A DNA stretch of 64,000 bases. It comes from Lumbricus rubellus (taxonomy: Eukaryota; Annelida; Clitellata; Crassiclitellata; Lumbricidae). This document shows, piece after piece, positions 43,460 through 52,964 of this stretch. The notes below the pieces were generated by a model that saw only the letters and a program-made list of their open reading frames with translations, did no database searches and was not told the origin of the DNA. The stretch is taken from NCBI GenBank assembly GCA_945859605.1, contig OX243821.1:35167738-35231737 (forward strand), written 5' to 3'. A program made the position numbers and the translations under genes. Each line of letters starts with the position of its first letter. Position 1 is the stretch's first letter.

Positions 43460-43700
43460 CAATGTGCACACCTTTTTAAAGTGACTTCAAACATTTATAA
43501 GGAAACATCATTGCGGAGGGATGTCATATGTTTTTTTAGGCATTGGCAAATCTCTCGAAAGTATCTCTATAAACAGCAACAACTGCAAATGGTAAATTCT
43601 GATGATTTGTAAAATTTAAAAAAATCTGTCTGCTTAATTATTAGGCTGTTGGTCATAATTTAAAAGCCGACGACAGAAATTTGTCGAGCATAATATCAAT
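43460..43700. other. non-coding, reversed box A
   Basis: ACACCTTTTTAAAG lies at 43469. A 60-codon open frame here has no recognised domain. Confidence 0.45.
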
Positions 43701-43717
43701 TCATTCATTAATTCAGA

Positions 43718-44165
43718 GCATCTATATAGCGCCCATTCAAGAAACTAATCAGAGGCGCTCCCAGCCCAACCACGACCAAAGAAAAAAAGACTTGAGAGAC
43801 TTGTAGAACCCAGCCGGATGGACCACAAGTAGAGAGCGAAGCGTAACCGGGAGGTCACTCCAGACAGTGCATGGGTTCGACTCCCACGACCGAGAAAGCA
43901 CAGCGCTGCCGATCAATGGTGATCGTAATCATGATCTCCAACTTCTAAAGCGCTACTCGAAGCCAAGCGCCGGGGACCATCTTATTCACGAGCGCTGCAT
44001 CGAATCGAAAGTGTTGTCTGTAAGTGTAGTCCAACAGTGCTCCGCGTGGAGTAGCTATAGGGTCAGAGGGGCGGAACAGCAACTAAGGCGGGTGTCTTTT
44101 GTGGTCCATCCGGCTGGGTCGGGATTTGGAAGGTGGAGGAGAGAGGAGACAGGTAATTTATTCAA
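43718..44165 (-). mobile_element. LINE 3' remnants
   Basis: Tail in reverse (ATATAGCGCCCATTCAAGAA, AATCAGAGGCGCTCCCAGCC) followed by a block (CTTATTCACGAGCGCTGCAT, AAGGCGGGTGTC) whose paralog is at 46080-46310. The tail is that of the LINE/SINE families here. Confidence 0.65.
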
Positions 44166-44371
44166 TCAAGAAGACACCTATATTTCCATCTGACTATAAA
44201 TTATAAAATGAGTTGGCTGTTGATTCTTTCAATGAAAGTTGTACTCGCTTTTTAACGCAGGAACCAACTAATTGAATATGAAGTGGCAAATTTCGTGTAC
44301 GAAAATTTTGCTATAATTAGTTGTCGCTAATATTGGACTCTTGCAAACCTTTTTAAAGTATATTTGCGCCA

Positions 44372-44512
44372 TATAACTTTTGGAAATTCTGGAATCATAT
44401 TTATTCGTGGTCCAATTCTATAAATATTTGGAAAAAATTAGCTATTTCAGGCATTTAGAGATATATGAAAAACACATTTGGCTTAGTTTTTTTGACTCAC
44501 GTTGTACATGTA
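44372..44512. mobile_element. right-end remnant of the 30952 mariner-type family
   Basis: TCTATAAATATTTGGAAAAA, GGCATTTAGAGATATATGAA, ACATTTGGCTTAG and TTGACTCACGTTGTACATG match the terminal 140 bp of that element's right arm. Confidence 0.85.
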
Positions 44513-44629
44513 ATTTACCATGGATAATGGGAAAGGATAGAAGAGGTTGTGCAGTTCTAAAAATTCCGTAAAAATAGCCTTGCAAAGATTTCAATTGACA
44601 GCTTGTTTACTTAGTTACTTTGTAATTCC

Positions 44630-44727
44630 CGTGTACGTCTGCACATCGGGAAACGCATCTCCTCCACTCATCCCTGTCCAGTTCTTCAGCCTCTTCCCAT
44701 TACATCTCCAGACATTTCAAGTCATCT
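44630..44727 (-). mobile_element. small LINE RT C-terminal remnant
   Basis: The minus strand reads IAIKDDLKCLEM, a stop, then WEEAEELDRDEWRRCVSRCA and DVHG, similar to the WEEA...DRxxWRxCV C-terminal region of non-LTR elements. Only about 95 bp remain. Confidence 0.7.
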
Positions 44728-44751
44728 TTGATAGCGATATTTATTCTTTAA

Positions 44752-45738
44752 CCCTCAGGCTACCAAGCTTTTTTTGTAACACTGACTACCAAGGGGGGGG
44801 GGGGTGGTTACCACCCCCCCCCCCTAGATTTTGGGTTTGGTTTGAGATATCATAACTTGTAATACACCAATGGATTCAGCATTCATTTCTGCACAAAATG
44901 ATATATTTAGGTTGAAAATATATGAAAGCACCCCGAAGTTATGAATTTTTTTCCGTAGGCACCCGTCGATTCCACAAAATGTATACTTTCGCATAAGCAA
45001 AATATTAGATTCTGTGTTTTTTTAACAATTTATTTAAATAAAAATAGTTTACATATAATAAAGTCCAATATTCAACCATAAAAACTAGTAATAAGTTAGT
45101 TTTAGTTACAATAAAAAGAGAAAAAACATGTAAAACATGCTGAAAAACGTTTACGCAGACTTATCGGTTTGCGTTGTAAAAAAACCTAACATTTTCACAC
45201 ATTTAAATTTATTTTGAGCACTTCCGGTCATCAAATGTCAAATTATTTGGTATCAAAAAATAGCCCTAAATGCCCTCTATAGAATGACATAATTTACTTT
45301 TCTTGAAAAATAAATTATGAATGATTTTTAATAGGAAAAACATAAAAATTTTATGAAAATAAAACACCTTTTTATATATTTTAATTTATTTTGAGCACTT
45401 CCGGTTGTCAAAAGACAACTCCGTGACCACCACATTGTAGCCCCACATTCCCTCTACAGAATGGTGTAATTGGTGTCTCTTCATGTCAAAGGACGGATAA
45501 GATACAGCCGATAATCTAAGGGGGGGGTGGTATCCACCCCCCCTGGTGCCTCGGGTATATCGGGTATAACTTTTGAATGGTATGGTATATCATCACACAT
45601 TTTAGCTCAAAATGTGTGCAAATGAATCCTCTACAGCTACCTAAAACGTCAAAATTTTATTCCTAACGAAAAAAGTTTGATTTGGGAAAAACTTAGGGGG
45701 GGGGGGTGGATACCACCCCCCCCCTGGTAGCCCGAGGG
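44752..45738. mobile_element. 987-bp TTAA-flanked (piggyBac-type) element
   Basis: TTAA at 44748-44751 and 45739-45742. Ends CCCTCAGGCTACCAAG and CTGGTAGCCCGAGGG, inverted with about two mismatches. Each side has G and C tracts around GGTGGTTACCACCC or GGTGGATACCACCC, and a third such block lies at 45520. The interior is AT-rich, non-coding, and contains two AATTTATTTTGAGCACTTCC blocks (45208, 45385). A truncated sister is at 40266. Confidence 0.87.
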
Positions 45739-45742
45739 TTAA

Positions 45743-46797
45743 CACCTCTTTCAAGCTTTGACAACTTTTATAAGTGTATTCTCACGCAACAGAAGGGTAA
45801 TTCTTTTCAGCAATTCGGGGTGATGTTTTCCACATGATTCTCCGGTAACCACGATGCGCCAATAGACATTAATAGAAATTATAACGCGAGACGGACAAAG
45901 TGCCAGCGACTTCATTTTCTTAGCCTTGATCTCAGACGCGACCTGCTTGGGCTACTTTTTGATGTAATTTAGCGAAATCTGGCATCTCTTTCTTACGAGG
46001 TTTCTCCTTCTAGCGCACGAGAACAAAAGTTTGTAAACTTCGTCTGTCCAAGTTCAAGAACTCAAAGCTTACCATCGTAATCGTTATCGTAAACTCTAAA
46101 TTTGTAAAGCATTACTCGAAAGCCAAGCGTGTGGCACCAGCTTATTCACGAGCGCTGCGTTGAGTTAGAAGGGTTGTCCGAGAGAGTAGTCCGTGGGGGT
46201 CTGGGTCGAGTTACCATAGGATCAGAGGGCGGAACAGCTATTAAGGCGGGTGTCGTCTGGGCCGGGTTTTTGAGGGTGGAGGATCAGATGAGACAGGGTA
46301 AGAGTTCTTGAAAAGGAGTGTCTTTAGTTTCGAATGAAAAGCCCAATGTGTGGTGGATAGAGGAGCTTGAGCAAGGTGATTGTGTGTGACTAGTAATGAT
46401 GTTGGAGCAACTGAAAGTCATCGGAATTCAGGAGGCAGATCATTCCAAAGGCTAGGTGCTGATTTGGATAATGCTCGGTTGGAGAACTTGAGATGGTTAG
46501 ATTTTTTTAAAATTTCATCATTGTGATTGATGTATATTAAAGATATGACAACAGATATCTTCGGACAAAATTATCGGACTTAATGCAGCTTTAATTCATA
46601 GAACACACGGCTCACATAAAAGAGGTATGCCATAATTGGTTTCAAAGATTTTTCATTTTTCGCTCCTAACATTTTCTGAATATCCCGCAGCTAGTGCAAT
46701 GAAGGAAGTTTCTCCCCCATCCGTGAATTGGGAAAAGAAAAGAAAGAAAGACGGTCTGAAGCCATTCGTCTTGTAATTAGACATCATGAACACTGTG
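45743..46797. other. non-coding repeat remnants
   Basis: Reversed box A (AACACCTCTTTCAAGC) at 45742. Landmark GCCAGCGACTTCATTTTCTT at 45902. A block at 46080-46310 paralogous to 43918-44150 (CTTATTCACGAGCGCTGC, GGGCGGAACAGC, TAAGGCGGGTGTCGTC). Box A-like AAAAGAGGTATGCC at 46618. No gene is supported. Confidence 0.55.
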
Positions 46798-46799
46798 TG

Positions 46800-46922
46800 G
46801 GTCCGTCACTCGCAATTGATCAGCGCTTCGGCGTGAAACTCCGATTCAGTTTCCGAGCTGCAATCAGGAGCACCTCTGAGTTGTGAACTTGAAGAGACGC
46901 TATAACAAGTGCGCATACAAAC
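46800..46922 (+). mobile_element. SINE, 5' truncated
   Basis: GTCACTCGCAATTGATCAGC, GCTTCGGCGTGAAACTCC, GAGCACCTCTGAGTTGTGAA and CGCTATAACAAGTGCGCATA are the centre and tail of the main SINE. Confidence 0.88.
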
Positions 46923-47119
46923 TTCATCGTTGCTATGGCGACCATTCAATTCTCGCTTAAACGCTAAGTCGCGTGTGATTTGGTTCGGATGTTGCATTTT
47001 TTTAAAAGTGTTTCCTTCTGTTAATAAAATAATTTTTTAAAATTATTCTTTAATGAAACGACCAGATGAACAAGAAAAACAATGACAGGTAGAAATACTA
47101 TGCTGCAATCTGAATATCA

Positions 47120-47350
47120 TGTCATGTCATGTCATGTCGCCATCGTCGCATCGCGACGGTTGGCTACATGAATGGACCTTTAATGCCCAGAGTCTTCTGT
47201 TCCTTGTCGCGCTCATTAAGTCAGAGCCTACAAGTCCTGTCCAGTTCAGGACGTTGTCGATCCAAGATATCCTCGGCCTTCCTCGTCCTCGGTTCCCCTC
47301 CACAAAACCCGTCATGATGCTGCTTTCGATGCTACCGATGCTTTCGATGC
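47120..47350 (-). mobile_element. LINE 3' end (RGRGRPR type) with 11-bp TSD
   Basis: TCTGAATATCA occurs at 47109-47119 and 47351-47361. The minus strand encodes SIESSIMTGFVEGNRGRGRP, RISWIDNVLNWTGLVGSDLM and SATRNRRLWALKVHSCSQPS, with a TGACA-type tail. Almost identical to 23158-23449 but 5' truncated further, with a short GCATCGAAA duplication at its 5' end. This is a recent insertion. Confidence 0.93.
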
Positions 47351-47399
47351 TCTGAATATCAACCGCACATAATTTGGGAGGCACCTCTTTTATAGTTTC

Positions 47400-47945
47400 T
47401 CTTATTCAACAACCAAAAAAGGTGTCGCCCTCACAGCATACCTTTTTTAGATAATAAAAAAGTTTATTAAAGCCGTGGTAATGGCCGTAAATTAATACTG
47501 CTTTGCCACGAAGAAAAAACAATATACTCGGTGACACGCTTCATTAAATCAGCTAAATTCATTCATTCAATTCCAGAATTTATACAGCGCCTCTTCAGAA
47601 ACCTACTCAGAGGCGCTCCCAGCCCAGCCACAGCTAACAAAATATGGTTTGAGCGACTTATAAAAAGATGTGAATTTACCCTTGGCGTAAGTCGCAAGGT
47701 TAGTGGCAAGCCATTCAAGATACCAGGAAGGGCTCTGCGCTGTCTTGTAGAAGTGCGAGCTCGAGGAAGAAAATGATTAATATGATCACGAGATCAGCTA
47801 CTTACGGGAATCTAATTTCAAGACAATGTCGCCATTGATATTTGTTATCACACAGCGAAATTAAACTGACGCTACTAATGCTATGTGCGTGTGCTTGTGT
47901 TTGCGTTTGAGGAAGCCTATCTAAAACACACCTTTTTAAAAGTAT
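47400..47945 (-). repeat. higher-order unit copy with A-B pair
   Basis: ATTCAACAACCAAAAAAGGT, CATACCTTTTTTAGATAATA and CGTGGTAATGGCC correspond to 52390-52460. A LINE end (47560-47780) is inserted. Then TGTTATCACACAGCGAAATT (box B side), CTATGTGCGTGTGCTTGTGT and reversed box A (ACACACCTTTTTAAAAG, 47926) follow, as at 52750-52860 (CTATGTGCGTGTGCTTATGT). Confidence 0.82.
47555..47780 (-). mobile_element. LINE 3' end
   Basis: The minus strand encodes KFTSFYKSLKPYFVSCGWAG and SASE, then a stop, with the tail TGGGAGCGCCTCTGAGTAGG, AGAGGCGCTGTATAAATTCT and a GAAT tail. A related piece is at 51062-51190. Confidence 0.75.
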
Positions 47946-48047
47946 CTTTTCGCTCTTTAAGTATACAAAGAACTTAAAATTTTGTGAATAAATAGCAATA
48001 ACGATTTCAACAATAACTTATGCAGTATGCACTTACTTAGCACTTAG

Positions 48048-48262
48048 TCCTTCCACTCGCTGGTAGCCACACAGCCTCTCCACGTTATCCTGTCTTCCGC
48101 AGCCATCTTAGCATCTTCCCACGTCATTCCGCCGCCTTCCAAATCCTGAGTTACCGTGCTTCGCCAAGTCTTTCTGGGTCTTCCTCGACGCCTTCCCCAT
48201 CCCAGTGGAGTCCAATCCAGTGCCTGCTTTAGAAGTCTCTCCTCTCTTATGGATGGGGCAAC
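48048..48262 (-). mobile_element. LINE RT C-terminal fragment (GRPRKTW type)
   Basis: The minus strand encodes LDWTPLGWGRRRGRPRKTWR, STVTQDLEGGGMTWEDAKMA and AEDRITWRGCVATSEWKD. This is the stereotyped C-terminal tail of another non-LTR family in which the motif GRPRxTW recurs. The frame is open over about 65 codons, so this copy is relatively young. Confidence 0.88.
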
Positions 48263-48279
48263 CTAAACAAGAAAACAAC

Positions 48280-48420
48280 CTGATGAGTATGAAGTGCTGG
48301 CGACTTCATTTCTTCATCTCGGCATATGTGGGCGTGTAGCCAGTCCTCGACCTCGCCGTATATTCTTCGCAATGTCAGCGTACGGTCAGTGTGATTTTCT
48401 TCTTATAGATGATCTCAATT
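48280..48420 (+). repeat. higher-order unit landmark
   Basis: GAAGTGCTGGCGACTTCATT, CATCTCGGCATATGTGGGCG, GTAGCCAGTCCTCGACCTCG and ATATTCTTCGCAATG are shared with 54770-54880 and 36165-36380. Confidence 0.85.
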
Positions 48421-48592
48421 TGCGGTGCTGTGAACAATTCATTTTATTAGCAATGCTTCACAGACACCTCTTCTGAAGAATTTCTGCAGTTTATAAATTC
48501 CTGGATCTTCCATTAAAAAAATATAGTCTGCACTTCCAATATAAGCTTACCTTACAAGTTACAGCAATCAACAAACGCAACCTGCGGGAAAA

Positions 48593-48766
48593 TTCATTCA
48601 TTCATTCATTCATTCATTCATTCATTCATTCATTCATTCATTCATTCATTCATTCATTCATTCATTCATTCATTCATTCATTCATTCATTCATTCATTCA
48701 TTCATTCATTCATTCAATCATTCATTCATTCATTCACTCATTCACTCATGCACTCATTCATTCAAT
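48593..48766. repeat. CATT tetranucleotide microsatellite
   Basis: About 43 ATTC units, interrupted only near the right end (AATC, CACT, TGCA). Confidence 0.99.
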
Positions 48767-49122
48767 GGTTCGTTCTTGAATAAATGTTTCTCGCTGTATT
48801 CTTGGTTGTGGTCCATCTTACCTGCGCATCCTTTGTCGCCCAGTCTCTGACATTGAAGCGCTTACTAAAGTTAGTTAACTTTTATGGCTCGCTTTTTAAA
48901 TTGGAACAGAATTCAATCAAATGCGACATTTAGGGGGGTAATATATACAGAGTTATAAATAGGCTATAATAGCGGACGTAATAATTGGATATTTAGTAGG
49001 TCTGTGTACATTTTGCGGAGACCCCGTTCCCCGCCGTACCCTCCAGTTCTCAAATACATATTATGTGTAATACGTGTATTAATTAATTATGAACTCCGTG
49101 AGTTCGTAGTAGATGGACAGAC

Positions 49123-49440
49123 CCAAGCAGTGCCAAATTCCACGTTTGGATGAAGGAGGTGGTCGATACTGAAGTAATCTTCTTATCACACAGTGTTGTC
49201 AACTTAGACCACTACTAACTCACTTTTAGCTGTCTTCTAAGCCAGTGCTTCATAGACACCTCTTCTAAAGAATTCAATCGGACTCTAAATATTCTAAACT
49301 TCTAAATGAAGACACATCACCGGAAGAACCTCTTTAAGCAGTCAACAAATGCAGTATTTAAAATTATCATAATAGTTGATGTTCTCAGATACATACGTGC
49401 AATAATTAATTAATTAATGATGTTCCAACATAAAAGATTG
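49123..49440 (-). repeat. A-B repeat pair and following block
   Basis: Reversed box B (CAGTGCCAAATTCCACGTTT, TGAAGGAGGTGGTCGATACT, TTATCACACAGTGTTGTCAA) and reversed box A (TAGACACCTCTTCTAAAG, 49253), spacing about 40 bp after the TTATCACACAG part. The block after it (ACTTCTAAATGAAGAC, TTGATGTTCTCAGATACATA, AATT repeats) recurs at 49740-49970 and 57900-58080. Confidence 0.85.
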
Positions 49441-49449
49441 CTTCCTTCT

Positions 49450-49704
49450 GTGGGGCGCGGTGTAGTGGGTATGTTCGTCACCTTGTAGCCGGAGGGTTGC
49501 ATGTTCGAATCCACCTCAGTCGCCGTATAGGACCTTGGGCAAGTCTTTCACTCGCAATTGCTAAGCGCCTGGGCGCGAAACTCCGATGCCGTTTTCGCTC
49601 TTCAGTCGGGAGCGCCTTTGAGTAGTGAGCTTGAAGGGGCGTTACACCAAGTGCGCATAAAAACAAACAAACAAACAAACAGACAAACAAACAGACAGAC
49701 AAAG
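49450..49704 (+). mobile_element. full-length SINE, same subfamily as 33532
   Basis: Head GGGGCGCGGTGTAGTGGGTA, B box TGTTCGAATCCACC, insert CAGTCGCCGTATAGG, tail TCGGGAGCGCCTTTGAGTAG, and ACAA/ACAG repeats. Confidence 0.92.
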
Positions 49705-49914
49705 AAACTCAGTATTTAGATGTCTTATTAGCAAGTGCTTAATGGACACCTCTTATAAATCATTTTATTAGTATATAAATGTTTGAAACTTCTAAATTAA
49801 ACATCTTTTAGGAGGAATTCTTCACTTTATCGTTTTGGACAGACAAAAGAAATTATGCAGAATATTAAATTAGTAGTTGATGTTTTCAGATACATAATTA
49901 TGTGTAAAATGTGA

Positions 49915-49970
49915 ATTAATTAATTAATTAATTAATTAATTAATTAATTAATTAATTAATTAATTAATCG
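49915..49970. repeat. TTAA tetranucleotide tract
   Basis: About 14 AATT units. The paralogous blocks at 49408 and 58070 have shorter versions. Confidence 0.97.
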
Positions 49971-49989
49971 CAGAGATTAAATTCAGTGA

Positions 49990-50360
49990 ATTGGCGACAA
50001 GTGGTGCCAGTTTGAAGTCAAGACGAAAGAGGGGGGAGACGATGCTATAAATGCTTAATTACTATTATCACAAAGTGTCGTTAAGCTTAAACCACTACGT
50101 CTTTTGTGGGGCGCATGTTCGTTGCTTTACAACCGGAAGTTCCTGGTTCGAATCCATCTCAGACCACTTCGTATGGATTTCAGGACCTCATATTCTTGCA
50201 CCTGCTCAGCGCTTCGGCGTGAAACTCCGATTCAGTGTCCGCTCTGTAGTCGGGAGCGCTTCTGAGTAGTTATCTTAAAGACACGCTCATACAAACTACC
50301 ATCAGTTCTGTCGCTTAAATCTTCTAACGCTGTGTTATCGACACCTCTTCTAAAAGTCAC
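49990..50360 (-). repeat. A-B pair split by a SINE
   Basis: Reversed box B (AAGTGGTGCCAGTTTGAAGT, GGGGGGAGACGATGCTATAA, TTATCACAAAGTGTCGTTAA, 50009-50085) and reversed box A (TCGACACCTCTTCTAAAAG, 50339) are separated by the SINE 50106-50297. Without the SINE the spacing returns to the usual range. Confidence 0.82.
50106..50297 (+). mobile_element. SINE with damaged head
   Basis: GTGGGGCGCATGTTCGTTGC, B box GGTTCGAATCCATC, GCTCAGCGCTTCGGCGTGAA and TCGGGAGCGCTTCTGAGTAG. The A-box part of the head is deleted. Confidence 0.87.
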
Positions 50361-51060
50361 ATTATTTTTATAAATAATGTCGTGCATAAATTTGCATTTG
50401 GATGCAAACGTCGGAAATTATAAGTTAAACACCTCTTCTAATCGTTTCACGCGGGCTACAAATATCGTTTCGGAATAAATAATATTCAGCTATTTTCCTT
50501 TACTGCCATAGGATGACGTTAAACTTTGGAATAATAATAATCTTAAAATTAGAGCCATACTCCTATATTATGTTCAAAGTAAGCAACACAGCAAATCACG
50601 TGACATAGGTTTCTGATCATCCGCGATTACAGTTTCTCCGTCTCGACAGCTTTAGAATTCTCATTGCTGCCGACTCTTTCAGCATTTAGACACCTCTTCT
50701 TAGCTATACACTTGCATTATAAATTAGAGTAACTCCTGAATAAAATAAATAAATATCGTAGTCGAGCTCTTTCAGCATTGGACGGCTTTCCCGCCATGTG
50801 AAATGGCTTGGAAGGGAGAACTTAGACCTTATCGTTGCTATGGCGACGTATTCAGCTCTCGCTAAAACGCGATGTCGTCCTTGAATTCGAATGACCACTT
50901 CCGCCAGATGCGTAATCACTTCCGGTCTCGAATGTACGATTTCCGGTCGAAAAGTTGCTGTTGTTCGGATTACATAATGGTCCTTAATACTCCTTATTGG
51001 AAGAAGAAGACGAAGTTGACATCGACGAACATGCGGCTCATGGTGAATGATGATGATTCA
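50339..51060 (-). repeat. higher-order unit copy (A-A-TTCCGGT segment)
   Basis: Reversed box A at 50339 and 50430, 90 bp apart, as at 51739 and 51828 (89 bp). Then TTTCTGATCATCCGCGATTA, CAGTTTCTCCGTCTCG, a third reversed box A (TTTAGACACCTCTTCTTAGC, 50686), TTGCTATGGCGACGTATTCA and GACCACTTCCGCCAGATGCG. Confidence 0.85.
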
Positions 51061-51061
51061 T

Positions 51062-51190
51062 TCATCCATTTCGTGAATTTATAGTGCGCTTCTTCAAGAA
51101 ACCTACTCATAGGCGCTCCTAGTCGAGCCACAGCTAAAATAATAGGTTTTTAGCAACTTGTAAAAAGCAGGTGAATTTATCCTAGACACA
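51062..51190 (-). mobile_element. LINE 3' tail remnant
   Basis: ATTTCGTGAATTTATAGTGC, GCTTCTTCAAGAAACCTACT and AGGCGCTCCTAGTCGAGCCA parallel the LINE end at 47555-47780. Confidence 0.75.
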
Positions 51191-51589
51191 GGTTATAAAT
51201 ACCGTTTCTGGAAAATAATATTTTTTTATTTATTGTGGTTTAGGCCTACATGTGGGCTTAAGTCCATATTATCCAAAATCTATTGTTCAGAGAAAGTAAC
51301 AAAGCAAATCATAATAATTATGACATCGATTTCTGATCATCGGCGACCACAGTTTCTCGGTCTCGGTCGACCTGCGGGTCGCTATAATTCTCATAACTAA
51401 CAGCGCTTTCAGCATTGAACGTCTTTCCCGTTCAAATGGGTTTCGAGGGTAAACCGGTAAAGATGTCACCGTTTCCGGTGTGGATCTTTCAGAACTTCCA
51501 GCTTCAGTGTTGTCGACTATTCCGTCATTTATCACTGAGGCGCCCAAGGTAGGAAGGACGCCCACAAAAGTACTGATGCACCACCCCCT

Positions 51590-51725
51590 CTGCAGTCTTC
51601 CCGCCCTCATCTGTCGGTTTCAAGGACAAGGACTGCCATGGCCCAACACCGTGCCTTTGCCATTGCAGACCCTTCTATGTGGAATGACCCCCCTCCCGCT
51701 AACCGAAGTAAGATCTTATTGGGGG
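51590..51725 (+). mobile_element. LINE RT C-terminal fragment
   Basis: The plus strand reads SVSRTRTAMAQHRAFAIADP then SMWNDPPPANRS, matching the AMAQxRAFxIxxPSLWN pattern of the family at 13926, here in the forward direction. Confidence 0.78.
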
Positions 51726-51738
51726 TGTCGTCTTCGGT

Positions 51739-52380
51739 TGACACCTCTTCTAAAATTCTCATTTATCCTATATAATTATAGTGTTGAATAATAATTTGTC
51801 TTTGTATGCAAATGTCGCATAATTTAGACACCTCTTCTAATTGTATCAAGCGTACTACAAATTACGTTTCTGGAAGAATTATATTGAATATTGAAAAAAC
51901 AGTTACTATAAGGATAGAGATTCTGTCTTATTAGCCATCATCAACACTCGTATATTAAGCAAGTGAAATGAAATCGTTTTCTCATCTACGGCGTACACAG
52001 TTCCTCGGTCTCGGCTGATACGACGGTCGTTTGAGTTCTCTTTACTTCAAACGCTGTCAGCATTTGACGTATTTTCATTTGAATGAGAAAACCTGGTCAC
52101 TATGGCGACAAATAATAGTTCTCGCTTAAACGTTACGTCGTCCGTGAATTCGCTGATGACTTTCGGTCTCGAATGTCCGACTTCCGATTGAAAAGTCATA
52201 ACTTCCGGTGTAGATGTCACCGTTTCCGGTCTGCACTTCATCACTTCCGGCATCGATGTGGGCGCCAGGTCATTCGATCTCGATCAGCGTGGCGCCCTGT
52301 AGAACGTTGAGACCATTTGGCGACCCACGTAGAATGGGCGCCCATAATGCCCTTCGTTACTTTGGCGTCCGTGGCTATTA
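51739..52380 (-). repeat. higher-order unit copy
   Basis: Two reversed box A copies (51739, 51828), ACTACAAATTACGTTTCTGG, CACAGTTCCTCGGTCTCGGC, ACTATGGCGACAAATAATAG, CTCGCTTAAACGTTACGTCG, TCCGACTTCCGATTGAAAAG, GTCACCGTTTCCGGTCTGCA, GTAGAACGTTGAGACC and GGGCGCCCATAATGCCCTTC, in the same order as the copies at 50339 and 39188. Confidence 0.87.
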
Positions 52381-52389
52381 TACTTTCTT

Positions 52390-52860
52390 ATTCAACCACC
52401 CAAAAAAGCGTCAACAACACACCTTTTTTAGTCAACAATAATTCTATTAAAGTCGTGGCACTGGCCTCAGGTGAATCGTAATCACTCATATTTATCAGTA
52501 TAATTCAGTAACATCTGATGATTATTAATTAACCAGATATAATGATATCAGCTGCATATAATACTACTGAACTGAAACGGTGTCAGACCAATGTTTGAGC
52601 CTATCTAGAACTAGGAGGGTAGTAATAAATTATCGTGATTCAAAAATGCTGAAAAAGTTTTTCGTATGCAATTCTAGAAATGAAGCGCGAGGATAACTCC
52701 GCCACTCTGTGGGTGCCAATTTCAATACAGTGTAAAGAAGGAGGAGGTCGTAGCTAATGACCTTAGTTATCAAATAGTGAGGTTAAACTGAAATTACTAA
52801 TGCTATGTGCGTGTGCTTATGTCTGACGAAGACCAACCTTGTAGACACCTCTTTTAAGTG
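52390..52860 (-). repeat. higher-order unit copy with A-B pair
   Basis: Continues the unit: ATTCAACCACCCAAAAAAGC, ACACACCTTTTTTAGTCAAC, ATTAACCAGA, reversed box B (GGGTGCCAATTTCAATACAG, AAAGAAGGAGGAGGTCGTAG, 52708-52760) and reversed box A (GTAGACACCTCTTTTAAG, 52840). Confidence 0.85.
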
Positions 52861-52964
52861 ATACATTGTCTTTTTAAATAAACGAAGAATTTCATGATTG
52901 GCTTGAGACAGTGCTGTAAAATTCAACACATTCGGATTCGATGTCTACCGGTGGGGCAACGAAA

